Assembly (NCBI GenBank): GCA_035378955.1
Contig: DAOSUS010000024.1
Location: 1 to 41,601, forward strand
Reading direction: 5' to 3'
Source of the DNA: Candidatus Hydrogenedens sp.
GTDB lineage: Bacteria > Hydrogenedentota > Hydrogenedentia > Hydrogenedentales > Hydrogenedentaceae
Length of the DNA stretch: 41,601 bases
Notes under the pieces: generated by a model
The model's database searches: none
What the model was told of the DNA's origin: nothing
What the model saw: only the letters and a program-made list of their open reading frames with translations
In this document: in pieces, positions 8,616-17,554 of the stretch
Numbering within the stretch: the stretch's first letter is position 1
Layout: each line of letters starts with the position of its first letter
Program-made: the position numbers and the translations under genes

Positions 8616-8894
8616 ATGAAAAGTGCGTATGAATTAGCTATGGAAAGATTAAACAAGATGAGCGGGGAAGTAAAAAAACTGACCCCAGAACAAAAGGAAA
8701 AGATTGCAGAGATAAATCGTAAATACGACTCAAAAATCGCCGAAGTCAAAATATCATTTGAATCCCGATTAAATAATGCCTCATCTTATGAAGAATTGGA
8801 AATGATAAAGGCAGAGATGAGTAACGAGATTCAAAAATTAGAAGAAGAACGACAAAAAGAAAAAGATAAAATCTGGGAAAAAGATACAAAATAA
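8616..8894 (+). CDS. Small charged coiled-coil protein
   Basis: This 92-residue protein is almost entirely charged helix, about 40 percent K plus E, with heptad-like spacing (ELAMERLNKMSGEVKKL, then KIAEINRKYDSKIAEV, then EIQKLEEERQKEKDKIWEK). A strong ribosome binding site, AAGGAGG, begins just after the stop of the upstream gene and lies 7 nt before the ATG, so expression is probably high. The family is not recognised. Its tight coupling to the 8097 gene suggests a partner or structural role. It has no signal peptide. Confidence 0.7.
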   Translation: MKSAYELAMERLNKMSGEVKKLTPEQKEKIAEINRKYDSKIAEVKISFESRLNNASSYEELEMIKAEMSNEIQKLEEERQKEKDKIWEKDTK

Positions 8895-8980
8895 ACAACA
8901 TAGATTGATTTCCTATAAAATATCCACACATGAAGAGAACAATTGAGAGAGAATATGAAAATAAGGGTATAAAAGGGAAT

Positions 8981-9376
8981 ATGGTAAATCCGTGTTTAAC
9001 TTGCGGTGCATGTTGTGCCTTTTATAGGGTTTCCTTTTACTGGAGAGAACGAGGCGATTTCCAGGCAGACGGTGTCCCGGAAGAATTATGTGAAGACCTT
9101 ACTCAGTTTCGTTGCGTTATGAAAGGCACAAATCAACCTCATCCGCGCTGTATAGCACTATTAGGAACTATTGGGAAACATGTGCTCTGCAAAATCTACA
9201 ATCGAAGACCTGTTGTATGTAGAGAAATAGAACCTTCCTATAAAAACGGCTATCCCGAAATAAAATGTGATAAAGCACGCCTTGCCTATGGATTACCCCC
9301 TCTAACCCCGGATATATGGAAAACAAAACCCGAGGATAGTAATTCTTCCCCGAACCCATTCCCCCTCTCCGCATAA
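8981..9376 (+). CDS. YkgJ-type cysteine cluster protein
   Basis: The start chosen is the ATG at 8981, where AAAAGGGA precedes it and the protein begins MVNPCLTCGACC, as is usual for the family. An ATG at 8930 would add 17 residues. The product has 131 residues with the cysteine pattern CLTCGACC, C-x-M near residue 48, CIALLG, LCKIYNRRPVVCRE and a final C before DKARLAYGL. This matches the YkgJ/UPF0153 family of putative zinc- or iron-sulfur-binding proteins. The biochemical role of that family is unclear. It lies 86 bp after the coiled-coil gene on the same strand. The tail after residue 115 is proline-rich and probably disordered. Confidence 0.8.
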   Translation: MVNPCLTCGACCAFYRVSFYWRERGDFQADGVPEELCEDLTQFRCVMKGTNQPHPRCIALLGTIGKHVLCKIYNRRPVVCREIEPSYKNGYPEIKCDKARLAYGLPPLTPDIWKTKPEDSNSSPNPFPLSA

Positions 9377-9475
9377 CTACCTACATCCAAATCTCACCAT
9401 TTAAAAACAAAACCAAAACATGTATATAAAAAAATCTTTTGCCTCTTCATATATTAATGACATCCACCCCATCCG

Positions 9476-9702
9476 CCCATTCCTTCTCTTGTCCCATCTC
9501 TCCCCTCTGTCCCATCCGCCCATTCCTTCTCTTATCCCATCTGTCCCATTTGTCCCATCCGCCCATTCCTTCTCTTGTCCCATCTGTCCCATCTGTCCCA
9601 TCCCCCCATTCCTTCTCTTGTCCCATCTGTCCCATCTGTCCCATCCCCCCATTCCTTTTCTTGTCCCATCTCTCCCATGTGTCCCATTCGTCCCATCTGT
9701 CC
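9476..9702. repeat. Minisatellite, five 43-bp units built on a CCCATCTGT 9-mer
   Basis: Five tandem units start at 9476, 9519, 9562, 9605 and 9648, each exactly 43 bp, with a partial copy to 9702. Each unit has a pyrimidine-rich spacer (CCCATTCCTTCTCTTGT) followed by nearly identical 9-bp steps of the form CCCATCTGT. The minus strand is thus rich in GGG runs spaced by six bases. The 43-bp period is not a multiple of three, so the open frames crossing it are not genes. The array occupies the gap between two convergent genes (YkgJ-type and DUF4838) and ends within 3 bp of the DUF4838 stop codon. The 99 bp between 9377 and 9475 hold nothing else that I can identify. A degenerate relative lies at 41505-41601. 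Confidence 0.9.
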
Positions 9703-9704
9703 AA

Positions 9705-11585
9705 CTACTTTTTCGATTGCAACAAATATTCTTCCTTCCCTTTGACCATCCAGTCCCAGAGTGCTTCACGCCATTGCTGAACCCTCTGTTTTTCTGCATC
9801 TGTTTGGGCTAAAGATTGAGCCTGTGAGATAAGTTCTCCCAATTCTTTCATTCGTTCTTCTGTCCCCAAAGTAGTCCATGCTACACTCTTCCAATCAATC
9901 CCATTAGGCTTGTAATAGGGCTTTGGGTAGTTCTCCCGATTGCAGGCGATTTGCTCAATTTGGAGATAAAACTTTTTCATAGGCTCACTCGCATTGCCAA
10001 AATAGAGGTGAAAGAACTCATCCAAAATTGCATCTACATCCTGCGTCGGGTCGTCCCAGATTTTTGCAATAACATACCCTTCTAACATATCTTGCTCTCC
10101 ACATATAAAAATACCTCGTATCCCGTCCTCGATAAACTTTCGCATAATTTTTGCCGTCTCATGAACCATGATGTTAGGGAAACATTTAAATCCTCCTCCC
10201 AATCCTGCTTCCATCGGGTGATGGTAATAATTCCACAAAAAAACAGGTGCCTTTGCCTTTTTTAGCCATTCATGATATAGGTTCATATCGTTTTCATATA
10301 TTTCTTTGTGGATAGCATAATAACAGGTATGTAAACACGGGGCTATGGATACATTGGGTTCGATGTCAAAACCACGGGGAGGCAAAGCATATTCCCAATA
10401 GGCAAGGGCAGCAATGTATTTATCCGGATGTGTCTTCTGCAATTCCCTTGCCACCGCATTTACAAAGGAGAAAACATAATTGCTCATGCGACCACTGCTA
10501 AATTGTCCTGTCCACATATTGCGACCGGAACTTATCAATTCCTGACAACGCTCACATCGGCAGAATTTCAGATTATCATCGGGAACAATAGCGAAATAGT
10601 TTCCTACGGCTTTCCAGCCTTCAGGCACATCCTTTGTTCCATCAAAAAAATCATCTGCTATTTGCGACACTTCTTGTATCAGTTTTGGATGTGTATAACA
10701 TAGTTGAGTACCTGAACCGGGCCCTTTTGCCTGATATTCTGGGTCCGTAAAATATTTTTCAATGGTTTGTTTATGAAATGTATGGTTACCTGCCCATTTC
10801 TCGCCACCTAATCGCAATCGGCGCCAGAATAGAAAAATTTCAGCACGGGATACTGTCCCCCACTGTTTTTGCATAAAGGGCCAATTACCTGACCATAAAG
10901 CATCTCGATATTTCAATGCAGGCGCACGGCGAATATCCATGCCTTTTACTATAAGCGTAGGCTGTGAAGGAATAATAATACTTATTTCGTTTGGACCATA
11001 CCAACGAACACCACAGAATTTTTCAAGGAAATGATATACTGCATAACAGGTTCCTTGCTCGTCATATACGCCCGGTAATTCTATTTCGCCCTGACTACGC
11101 AATGGCATACCGACGGTTTGCCAATAATCAATCTTCTGGCGCGTATCCGCGAGGGTATTCCCGCAATTCATAGGTCTTCCCAATTCACGACGATTGAGTT
11201 CCGTATCTTCCCAATCCCGACCTAAAAGAATTAGCGTATCCGGACGAAATGCAATAATATACTCCTGGGAAGCGAGGTCTGAACCTTGAAAACCTAAATC
11301 ATGGGTAAAACGGCTATCTCCAATAAGTATTTTCCGTCCTGATACAGGTTTTGCATCATTCTTAATAGGCACTTCTACACCTGTCATCTTCAAAACATGA
11401 TATTGCAACTCCAATGATGCAAGATGTGCCGAAGGTGTCGGATTTTCGGATACAACAATACAACAAGCAGGTTTCCCCTTCTTCACCAATACAAAATCTG
11501 TCCCTCCATCTCTATCACTGCCAAATACACAGATACAACACATGCCTATAAAAAGAAAAGTAACCAAAAACCTTATCTTCATCAT
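9705..11585 (-). CDS. Secreted DUF4838 protein with glucuronidase-like N-terminal domain
   Basis: This 626-residue protein begins with a signal peptide (IRFLVTFLFIGMCCICVFG). Residues about 30-130 look like the alpha/beta N-terminal domain found before many family 67 and family 20 glycoside hydrolases (CIVVSENPTPSAHLASLELQ, then GRKILIGDSRFTHDLGF). The middle and C-terminal parts match the DUF4838 pattern, with YHFLEKFCGVRWYGP, FAIVPDDN followed by the CRCERC cysteine pair, and SNYVFSFVNAVARELQKTHP. DUF4838 proteins are common in polysaccharide-degrading Lentisphaerae, Planctomycetes and Bacteroidetes, but no activity is firmly assigned. The gene is followed at once by the 43-bp minisatellite, which would form its 3' UTR. 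A 223-bp gap separates it from the sulfatase upstream; that gap contains only a weak inverted repeat (TTGGTTT / AAACCAA). Confidence 0.85.
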   Translation of the reverse strand: MMKIRFLVTFLFIGMCCICVFGSDRDGGTDFVLVKKGKPACCIVVSENPTPSAHLASLELQYHVLKMTGVEVPIKNDAKPVSGRKILIGDSRFTHDLGFQGSDLASQEYIIAFRPDTLILLGRDWEDTELNRRELGRPMNCGNTLADTRQKIDYWQTVGMPLRSQGEIELPGVYDEQGTCYAVYHFLEKFCGVRWYGPNEISIIIPSQPTLIVKGMDIRRAPALKYRDALWSGNWPFMQKQWGTVSRAEIFLFWRRLRLGGEKWAGNHTFHKQTIEKYFTDPEYQAKGPGSGTQLCYTHPKLIQEVSQIADDFFDGTKDVPEGWKAVGNYFAIVPDDNLKFCRCERCQELISSGRNMWTGQFSSGRMSNYVFSFVNAVARELQKTHPDKYIAALAYWEYALPPRGFDIEPNVSIAPCLHTCYYAIHKEIYENDMNLYHEWLKKAKAPVFLWNYYHHPMEAGLGGGFKCFPNIMVHETAKIMRKFIEDGIRGIFICGEQDMLEGYVIAKIWDDPTQDVDAILDEFFHLYFGNASEPMKKFYLQIEQIACNRENYPKPYYKPNGIDWKSVAWTTLGTEERMKELGELISQAQSLAQTDAEKQRVQQWREALWDWMVKGKEEYLLQSKK

Positions 11586-11808
11586 ACCTATATCCCGTTC
11601 TTTTAAGAATAAGTTATTTCTAAAAATATATATCCTCTATATCCTGTTAAATCACGAACTGAAAAATCAAACCTTGAAATCGGAATATTAAAACCAGATA
11701 ACAAATTATCAAAAGGAATAGTTATAGAGGTTGGTTTACTAATTGACCACGACAAACCAAAATAATTGATTAGAATATTGCATTACAACAGAACACTCCA
11801 TGGGTATT

Positions 11809-13287
11809 TTATGTAGTGGAAATCTTTTTCTGGGTTCTTCTCTTGGCTTTGTTTTCTTTTCGTTCCTGCTTGTTCTTTCGTTCTTTACTCCGTTCTTTAT
11901 TCCTCTCTGTAGGTGGACCTTCGTGGTCTAATTTAGGAGCGGGAAGTTTTTCCAAAAGTTGGTTGAAATATTCTTTGGCTTTGATGACTTCTGGGTCATC
12001 GGAATTAGTTACTTCTTTATAACCCGTTCCATCACGACTATCTCCGCAGTCATACAGTCTTCCATAGTGTAGAGGCGAATTATCTTCCAATAGCCAGCGT
12101 TTTGTCCTCAAAATGCGTCTGTCCGCAATGAAACTGAATATCCATTCACGGGTTGTTTCACATTTACCTATTAAAAAAGGCATTAAGGATACACCATCCA
12201 TAGGTCTATCTTTGGGTACAGGGACACCTGCCCAATCGCATAGTGTCGGCAGAATATCTGACAGGTCTGTTAATTCCATTACACTACCCCGTTGTTTAAC
12301 ATACCCCGGTCCCCAGATTATCATAGGCACGCGTGCACCTAATTCTGTGGGTTGACCCTTACCGGAACCACCGGTACCGTTATCCCCTGTGAAGATAACA
12401 ATGGTTTTCTCTTTCATTCCCGCCTTTTCAATTTCCTCCAACAATTTTCCCATCAATTTATCTAAATACTCCACATTATCCTTAAAAATTTTTTTATCAC
12501 TTTTTGTTAAATCATCGCCGTCTTTCTTCGAATCCGGCGTTGGCAAATGAGGAGCATGCGTCAGGCAAGTCGGATAATAAATCACGAAGGGTTGCTCTTT
12601 GTGGCGGTTCAGAAAATCGATAACGAACTGATTATGTATATCGGGTCCATAATCATCGGGTTTTGTTGGGATATATTCACCATTGCGGACGATGGACGGA
12701 TGCCAATATCGGGCATATTTGCCATCGCCTTCAAATCCACTTGTATATGCAACACCCGGCGGAATATATTCTTTATACGCCCAGGTGCAATATTCATCAA
12801 ATCCACATTCAAAGATAAGTTTGGGTAGTTCACCCGACAGTTGCCATTTGCCGGACATGGCTGTGGCATAGCCTGCCTCTTTCAGCAGGTTGATAAAGGT
12901 TCGATGACTTTTAGCAATATCTTCTATATCACTTTTAGGCTTTGGACCACCTCGCCTATTCGCAAAATTATAAACACCGTTATGACAACCGTATTGTCCT
13001 GTCAATAGCATGACCCGCGTCGGATGACAAATCGGTGTTGCGTAGCAGGTTTCGAATTTAACGCCTTCCTGAGCCATACGGTCTAAATTGGGCGTGTGGA
13101 TTTCTTTATTCCCATAGCAGGACAATTCCTTGGCTCCGATGTCATTGGCTAACACGACAATAAAGTTAGGACGGTCCTGTTTCTTTTTTTTATTATCCTC
13201 CGAATATGCCATTTGAGAAAGTATAAAGGAGCCAAGACCGAATGCGGATATTTTCTGCACAAACTCACGACGCGACAGATTATTCAT
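11809..13287 (-). CDS. Tat-exported type I sulfatase with Asn in the metal site
   Basis: The 492-residue protein starts with a twin-arginine signal (SRREFVQK). The ATG has AAGGGA about 8 nt upstream. The sulfatase core follows: VLANDIGAKELSCYG (residues 45-59), HTPNLDRMAQEG, and the catalytic motif CHPTR at 87-91, where Cys87 would become formylglycine. Later comes IFTGDNG, with the expected metal-binding Asp-Asn pair. Sulfatases normally have DD at the first metal site, but here it is Asn48-Asp49. The C-terminus has a lysine- and arginine-rich tail of about 30 residues. The neighbouring DUF4838 gene suggests degradation of a sulfated glycan. No formylglycine-generating enzyme gene is in the window. 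Confidence 0.9.
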   Translation of the reverse strand: MNNLSRREFVQKISAFGLGSFILSQMAYSEDNKKKKQDRPNFIVVLANDIGAKELSCYGNKEIHTPNLDRMAQEGVKFETCYATPICHPTRVMLLTGQYGCHNGVYNFANRRGGPKPKSDIEDIAKSHRTFINLLKEAGYATAMSGKWQLSGELPKLIFECGFDEYCTWAYKEYIPPGVAYTSGFEGDGKYARYWHPSIVRNGEYIPTKPDDYGPDIHNQFVIDFLNRHKEQPFVIYYPTCLTHAPHLPTPDSKKDGDDLTKSDKKIFKDNVEYLDKLMGKLLEEIEKAGMKEKTIVIFTGDNGTGGSGKGQPTELGARVPMIIWGPGYVKQRGSVMELTDLSDILPTLCDWAGVPVPKDRPMDGVSLMPFLIGKCETTREWIFSFIADRRILRTKRWLLEDNSPLHYGRLYDCGDSRDGTGYKEVTNSDDPEVIKAKEYFNQLLEKLPAPKLDHEGPPTERNKERSKERKNKQERKENKAKRRTQKKISTT

Positions 13288-13389
13288 ATTTCATTCCCTT
13301 CCCGATGGTTTTAAGAATTAAATTTTTTAATACTTCTCATTAAAATTACAATCTGATAATCATAAACACCTGTGGAGGTTTTTAGTTCC

Positions 13390-14343
13390 CTAATGGAAGC
13401 CATTTATCTGATTGCATACGGTTGCCCATACACGAGTATAAGGGAATTGGTAAGGATAACGAATAAATTCGACATGCCCATCCAGATATAAAACATTCCC
13501 TCCTCCCGGTTGATGATTTAGCATAGGAGTATTATAACCTTCACCCTCACCTTTTTTGAATAGGTTATCCCACATCATTGGGATTTCCGATGTAGAAGTG
13601 TTGGAATTCAAAAATCTTTCAACACCGTCCCTCATACGATATACTACTCGTTTTTGAGTGTCCCCAGGGTAAAAAGGATAAAACGATAAATCGCGGTCGT
13701 ATATCTTTGCAACAGAATTAAGGGGAGCACCTATTGCTTCATCAAGCATCTCTCGAAATACGGTAACAAAAGCCCCTTCGATTTCTGTGCGTGGGTCAGG
13801 TGCTTGTTCATTTCCATTGGGAACTAAATAAAGCGATGGGATAATTACCCAGCCCAAATAACTGTATGAAATATCGTTAATTTTACATAAGTCGGGTTCT
13901 TCGGTTTCCTCATTCAGCCAACCTCCCGGTCCCAAGGCTACATCGCGGTCAATATCCGAAGGACAAATTAATACCTTCAAGTCGGATAGGTATTCAGGAT
14001 ACATCCACTTCGGTTCAAAAAATGACTCTTCCGTATTTATTACACTACAAGGGCTTGCATTCGTTGTCCAGGGGGTTTTTATTGCCTTTACAGGAGGATA
14101 GACATTCCCTTTACTTTCATTGGCATACATAATTAAAGATAAACCAATCTGTTTCAGATTGTTTGCACAGGAAGAGCGGCGGCTTGCTTCACGGGCACGG
14201 GATAAGGCAGGTAAAAGAATAGCCGCAAGAATTGCGATGATGGCAATAACGACCAGCAATTCAATTAAGGTAAAACCTTTTTTCCTATTATGAAATACCT
14301 GATAGCATGTCATATCTAACATTATATAATATGAAACAATCAA
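13390..14343 (-). CDS. Type II secretion-type pseudopilin with H-X-DG domain
   Basis: The product has a basic leader ending RKKG, then the prepilin peptidase site and N-methylation helix FTLIELLVVIAIIAILAAIL, followed by LSRAREASRRSSCANNLKQ. The C-terminus carries the signature NHQPGGGNVLYLDGHVEF of the H-X9-DG (DUF1559-like) group, in which many paralogues per genome are typical. These proteins are thought to be exported minor pilins, but their role is unknown. The leader is longer than usual (about 23 residues). An internal ATG (MLDMTC) at 14322 would shorten it to 16. A paralogue lies at 33631-34611. The upstream terminator at 14393-14431 makes this an independent transcript. Confidence 0.9.
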   Translation of the reverse strand: MIVSYYIMLDMTCYQVFHNRKKGFTLIELLVVIAIIAILAAILLPALSRAREASRRSSCANNLKQIGLSLIMYANESKGNVYPPVKAIKTPWTTNASPCSVINTEESFFEPKWMYPEYLSDLKVLICPSDIDRDVALGPGGWLNEETEEPDLCKINDISYSYLGWVIIPSLYLVPNGNEQAPDPRTEIEGAFVTVFREMLDEAIGAPLNSVAKIYDRDLSFYPFYPGDTQKRVVYRMRDGVERFLNSNTSTSEIPMMWDNLFKKGEGEGYNTPMLNHQPGGGNVLYLDGHVEFIRYPYQFPYTRVWATVCNQINGFH

Positions 14344-14392
14344 AAACAGATTTTTATTACAATTTTATAAAGAAGGAAATTATAGGTAAAAC

Positions 14393-14431
14393 AAAAAAAT
14401 TGGACAGGTCTCGTTTAACCAACCTGTTCAA
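14393..14431 (-). terminator. Rho-independent terminator of the PpiD gene
   Basis: The inverted repeat TTGGACAGGT / ACCTGTTCAA lies at 14400-14409 and 14422-14431, with one A-C mismatch on the minus strand. Read on the minus strand, it is followed by seven Ts. It starts 16 bp after the stop codon at 14448. Confidence 0.8.
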
Positions 14432-14447
14432 TTTATGAAAAACTTTA

Positions 14448-16376
14448 TTAATCCCCGATAAGGGTGTTTAATTTCTGCAAATCATTGACGGGATTAGATG
14501 GTGCTTTCCCCTTTTGGTTTTCTTTCTTTTCAGCCTCTTTATCTTTGCCTAAAATAGAAGCAATCAATTGCTGATTTATTTTTATCGGCACGCCACTTTT
14601 CATTGCTTTCTCCCGCAGATAGAGGCGATAATCTTCCAATATCTCATTCTGAGCCATACGAATTTCCATTTCCCGCATCTGCTTCTTATCTTCTTCCATT
14701 TTAGGCTTATCCGCATCCGTAGGTAAAGTTCTTTCTAATAATTGCACAAAATAATGTTCGTTACTAAAATCTTTAATAGGTCCTACAAGGGCCCCGATAT
14801 CCTTCCCTTCCAGTTCATTGAAAATACTTTCCGGTGAAATCATCAATCCTTCCTGGAAAAGATAATCTTTCGCTGTAAAAGGATTTGCGGTTTCTTTAAT
14901 TTCTATATTCAAATCGGGGAACAACTTGGGTAAGTCATCAATAGATTTTGCTTCTGCTTTTATCTTGTTGGAAATTTCTTCTACCCTCTTTTTGTAATCA
15001 TCTTGAAGTTTTACCATATTCGTATAGTCTTTCTCTACACGCTCACGCACCTTATCAAGCGGCGGTATTTCTCCTTTGGTTCTCTCTAAAACTTTTGCGA
15101 CAAATACATTGTCTCTTGCTGTAATTACCTGATATTCCGAATCCTTCTCCGGTTCCATAAAGGCACTTCGGAATTGGTATATATCAAACTGATTTAATCC
15201 CTCGACGGCTTTGGATTCTTTAGTAAAAGGACCTATCTTCACAATTTTCAATCCTTTTTCTTGAGCCACCTTTTCAAGGGTCTTTTCTTCATTGGCTTTT
15301 TGGGCAATTTCTTTTGCCTGTTCTTCCCTTTGTTTCTTTTCTTCATCACTCAATGAAGCACGAATCATAATCTGGCGTGCATGAACTTCGCGGACACCCG
15401 TTTCTGCATTTGTCCGTTCCTCTTCTACCTTAAATATATAATAAGCACCAAAGGTATATACAGGTTCATTTATCTCACCTACCTTCAATGAGAATAAAAC
15501 CTGACGATGGGGAGGGTCATTTTCCCGTGGAGATTGCCATCCCAAATCACCACCCGGTTGACTTTTCTGGTCCGAATAGGTTTTTGCCAGTTCCGCAAAA
15601 TCTTCACCTTGTTTGGCTTTATTATATGCCTCGATGGCTCTATCAGGAACCGGAGGGACCAAAGAAATCTTTACCGTTTCCGCAACTATGGTATCCGGGT
15701 CGCGATAGGTTTCTTTATTCTCCTCAAAATATTTTGCCAGTGCATCCTCTTTTATTTCTATCGGCGGAGCAATCTTTGCATATTTAATGCGGATACGAGT
15801 GAAATTGTTCATCACTTTTTTATCTATGCTCGTAGGGTCAAATCGTGCAGGTGCCAACAATGTATTCATAAAAACCTGACGCGATATAGACTTTTGAAGG
15901 TCTGCATAAATCTCATTCCAATTAATCTTTCCTTGATTGGCTTCGACCCATGCATTCCATGCTTCACGGTCCAATTTACCATCTTCCGTGCGGAATTGAG
16001 ACCATTTTTGCATCTGCTCAATAAGCAGGCTGCGGTCTACTTTGAAGTTCCGTTTCTGCTCTTCTAAAGTAATCAAATTGGAATCTATCATTTGTTGTAA
16101 AATCTTATCCGTTTCACCGTTTTTCTCTAATTCCTCAATAGATGCAGGTTTATCTGGTGTTGACCTTTGCTGAATAAGCATATTCAAATTGCGGCGGAAT
16201 TCACTCTCCAACACAGGTAGATTAGAAACAGTTGCTATCGGATTATCTTTAAATTCAGGCGTTGCAGACCTATATTTCCCCGGCATACCAAAGAACAGAA
16301 CGAACGGCACCGCAATCACTATAACAACAAATAACAAAATAGCACGACGATGTTTCCTCATTAAATCTTGAATCAT
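14448..16376 (-). CDS. ppiD: PpiD/SurA-like membrane-anchored peptidyl-prolyl isomerase
   Basis: This 642-residue protein has one N-terminal membrane anchor (AILLFVVIVIAVPFVLFFG), then a SurA-type N-terminal helical chaperone domain with PIATVSNLPVLESEFRRNL and QMIDSNLITLEEQ. A parvulin domain follows around residues 230-325 (EDFAELAKTYSDQ, GGDLGWQSP, FSLKVGEINEPVYTFGAYY). A second C-terminal helical chaperone region completes the PpiD layout; the length matches E. coli PpiD (623). PpiD helps outer-membrane and secreted proteins fold at the SecYEG exit. The tail is charged and disordered. The gene is monocistronic, with its own terminator. The fit to PpiD rather than SurA rests on the uncleaved anchor. 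Confidence 0.85.
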   Translation of the reverse strand: MIQDLMRKHRRAILLFVVIVIAVPFVLFFGMPGKYRSATPEFKDNPIATVSNLPVLESEFRRNLNMLIQQRSTPDKPASIEELEKNGETDKILQQMIDSNLITLEEQKRNFKVDRSLLIEQMQKWSQFRTEDGKLDREAWNAWVEANQGKINWNEIYADLQKSISRQVFMNTLLAPARFDPTSIDKKVMNNFTRIRIKYAKIAPPIEIKEDALAKYFEENKETYRDPDTIVAETVKISLVPPVPDRAIEAYNKAKQGEDFAELAKTYSDQKSQPGGDLGWQSPRENDPPHRQVLFSLKVGEINEPVYTFGAYYIFKVEEERTNAETGVREVHARQIMIRASLSDEEKKQREEQAKEIAQKANEEKTLEKVAQEKGLKIVKIGPFTKESKAVEGLNQFDIYQFRSAFMEPEKDSEYQVITARDNVFVAKVLERTKGEIPPLDKVRERVEKDYTNMVKLQDDYKKRVEEISNKIKAEAKSIDDLPKLFPDLNIEIKETANPFTAKDYLFQEGLMISPESIFNELEGKDIGALVGPIKDFSNEHYFVQLLERTLPTDADKPKMEEDKKQMREMEIRMAQNEILEDYRLYLREKAMKSGVPIKINQQLIASILGKDKEAEKKENQKGKAPSNPVNDLQKLNTLIGD

Positions 16377-16517
16377 AGACAGAAACCTTTTATACTTAAA
16401 ATTCCAGTTAAGATTTATTGAAAATCAAACATAGTTGCAAAAAGGCATTTTGCTAACCGAACAATAAATGTATCATAAATGGTATTTTATACTCAAATAA
16501 AGGAATTTCCTAACATC

Positions 16518-17534
16518 ATGATAAAAAGAAAACGAAACAAATTGCTTTCAGGTTTCCATAACCTTTTTTTGCTGTATACCCTATTTTTGTTTTCCTCTAT
16601 TTCAACGATTTTAACAATCCCTTCCTATGCAGAGGATAAACCTTTGCGTCAGTTGAAAATTCCAGAATTATCCCTTGGACAGGAAGGTATTAGTTCCTGG
16701 CAGGAAAAAGTTCGGCATGAACTATCACAACGGCTATCTCTTCCAAATACAAAGCCTCCCTCTTTTAATGAAAAACACATAAAAAAAGAGGAAAACCTTA
16801 AATGGAATTTAGAAGAAATAGAAATACAGAGCACTTTACAAAGACGGATTTACATTTCTCTTGCTACCCTTTCTCCCAAAGAAGAGAAAAAATATCCTGC
16901 GATTGTATGCATTCACGGACACGGAGGAAATCGGTATACCGCTTTTGAAAATGAGCCTTCACCCTATCATGAGTTCGGCAAAACATTGGTGCAGAACGGG
17001 TTTGTGGTAATAACGACAGATGTAGGTCAACATGAGGTCTATGAAAAAGACCGAACCTTAATGGGCGAACGATTATGGGACCTGATGCGTTGTGTGGATT
17101 ATCTGGAAACACTTCCCTTTGTAGATAAAAACCGTATAGGATGTGCAGGATTATCGTTAGGTGGAGAAATGGCAATGTGGTTGGGAGCCATGGATACTCG
17201 AATTAAAGCAACCGTCGTTTGCGGTTTTCTTACCTATATGGACCAGATGGAAAAAAATCATTGTATGTGCTGGAAATTTGAGGGTTTGCGGGAGTTAGTT
17301 GATTTTCCTGACATCTATGGGCTGATAGTTCCCCGTGCTCTACAATGCCAAAACGGCGAAAAAGAACCGTCAGACCAGTTTCCACCTTCTTTAGCCAAAA
17401 AGGCATGGGCAGAAATAATACCGGCATACAGAGCCTTTAATGCGGAAGAAAAAGCAGAATGGATTATCCATAGCGGTGGACATGAAATTGCCATAGAGCC
17501 AATGTTAAAGTTCTTAAAGAGAAACTTATCCTAA
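16518..17534 (+). CDS. Secreted alpha/beta hydrolase (dienelactone hydrolase/acetyl esterase-like)
   Basis: The start chosen is the ATG at 16518 (MIKRKRNK), which gives a conventional signal peptide ending PSYAED. The ATG at 16479 would add 13 residues. The 338-residue product has the alpha/beta hydrolase features: an oxyanion segment IVCIHGHGGN, the nucleophile elbow GLSLGG and a C-terminal HSGGHEI with the likely catalytic histidine. The likely acid is in the region around FPDIYGLIVPRA. This layout is shared with acetylxylan esterases and dienelactone hydrolases associated with polysaccharide breakdown. It is convergent with queF, with about 20 bp between stops. The substrate cannot be read from sequence. 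Confidence 0.8.
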   Translation: MIKRKRNKLLSGFHNLFLLYTLFLFSSISTILTIPSYAEDKPLRQLKIPELSLGQEGISSWQEKVRHELSQRLSLPNTKPPSFNEKHIKKEENLKWNLEEIEIQSTLQRRIYISLATLSPKEEKKYPAIVCIHGHGGNRYTAFENEPSPYHEFGKTLVQNGFVVITTDVGQHEVYEKDRTLMGERLWDLMRCVDYLETLPFVDKNRIGCAGLSLGGEMAMWLGAMDTRIKATVVCGFLTYMDQMEKNHCMCWKFEGLRELVDFPDIYGLIVPRALQCQNGEKEPSDQFPPSLAKKAWAEIIPAYRAFNAEEKAEWIIHSGGHEIAIEPMLKFLKRNLS

Positions 17535-17554
17535 AAGGTCAAACAGGTCGGATA

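Noticed and set aside
9476..9702. CRISPR array
   Set aside because: There are no unique spacers; the units are contiguous tandem repeats, and no cas gene is nearby.
9401..9812. Long open frames on both strands across the minisatellite (for example repeats of W-D-R-W-D or P-I-C-P)
   Set aside because: The 43-bp period shifts frame each unit, the frames exist on both strands, none has a ribosome binding site, and the composition only reflects the DNA repeat.
11700..11760. Inverted repeat TTGGTTT/AAACCAA between the sulfatase and DUF4838 genes
   Set aside because: It has a 7-bp stem, a 16-nt loop and no T tract on either strand, so neither a terminator nor an operator is supported.
14580..14600. 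TTATCGGC, a second possible sigma-28 -10 element on the minus strand
   Set aside because: It lies inside the PpiD coding sequence with no matching -35 and no gene start downstream.
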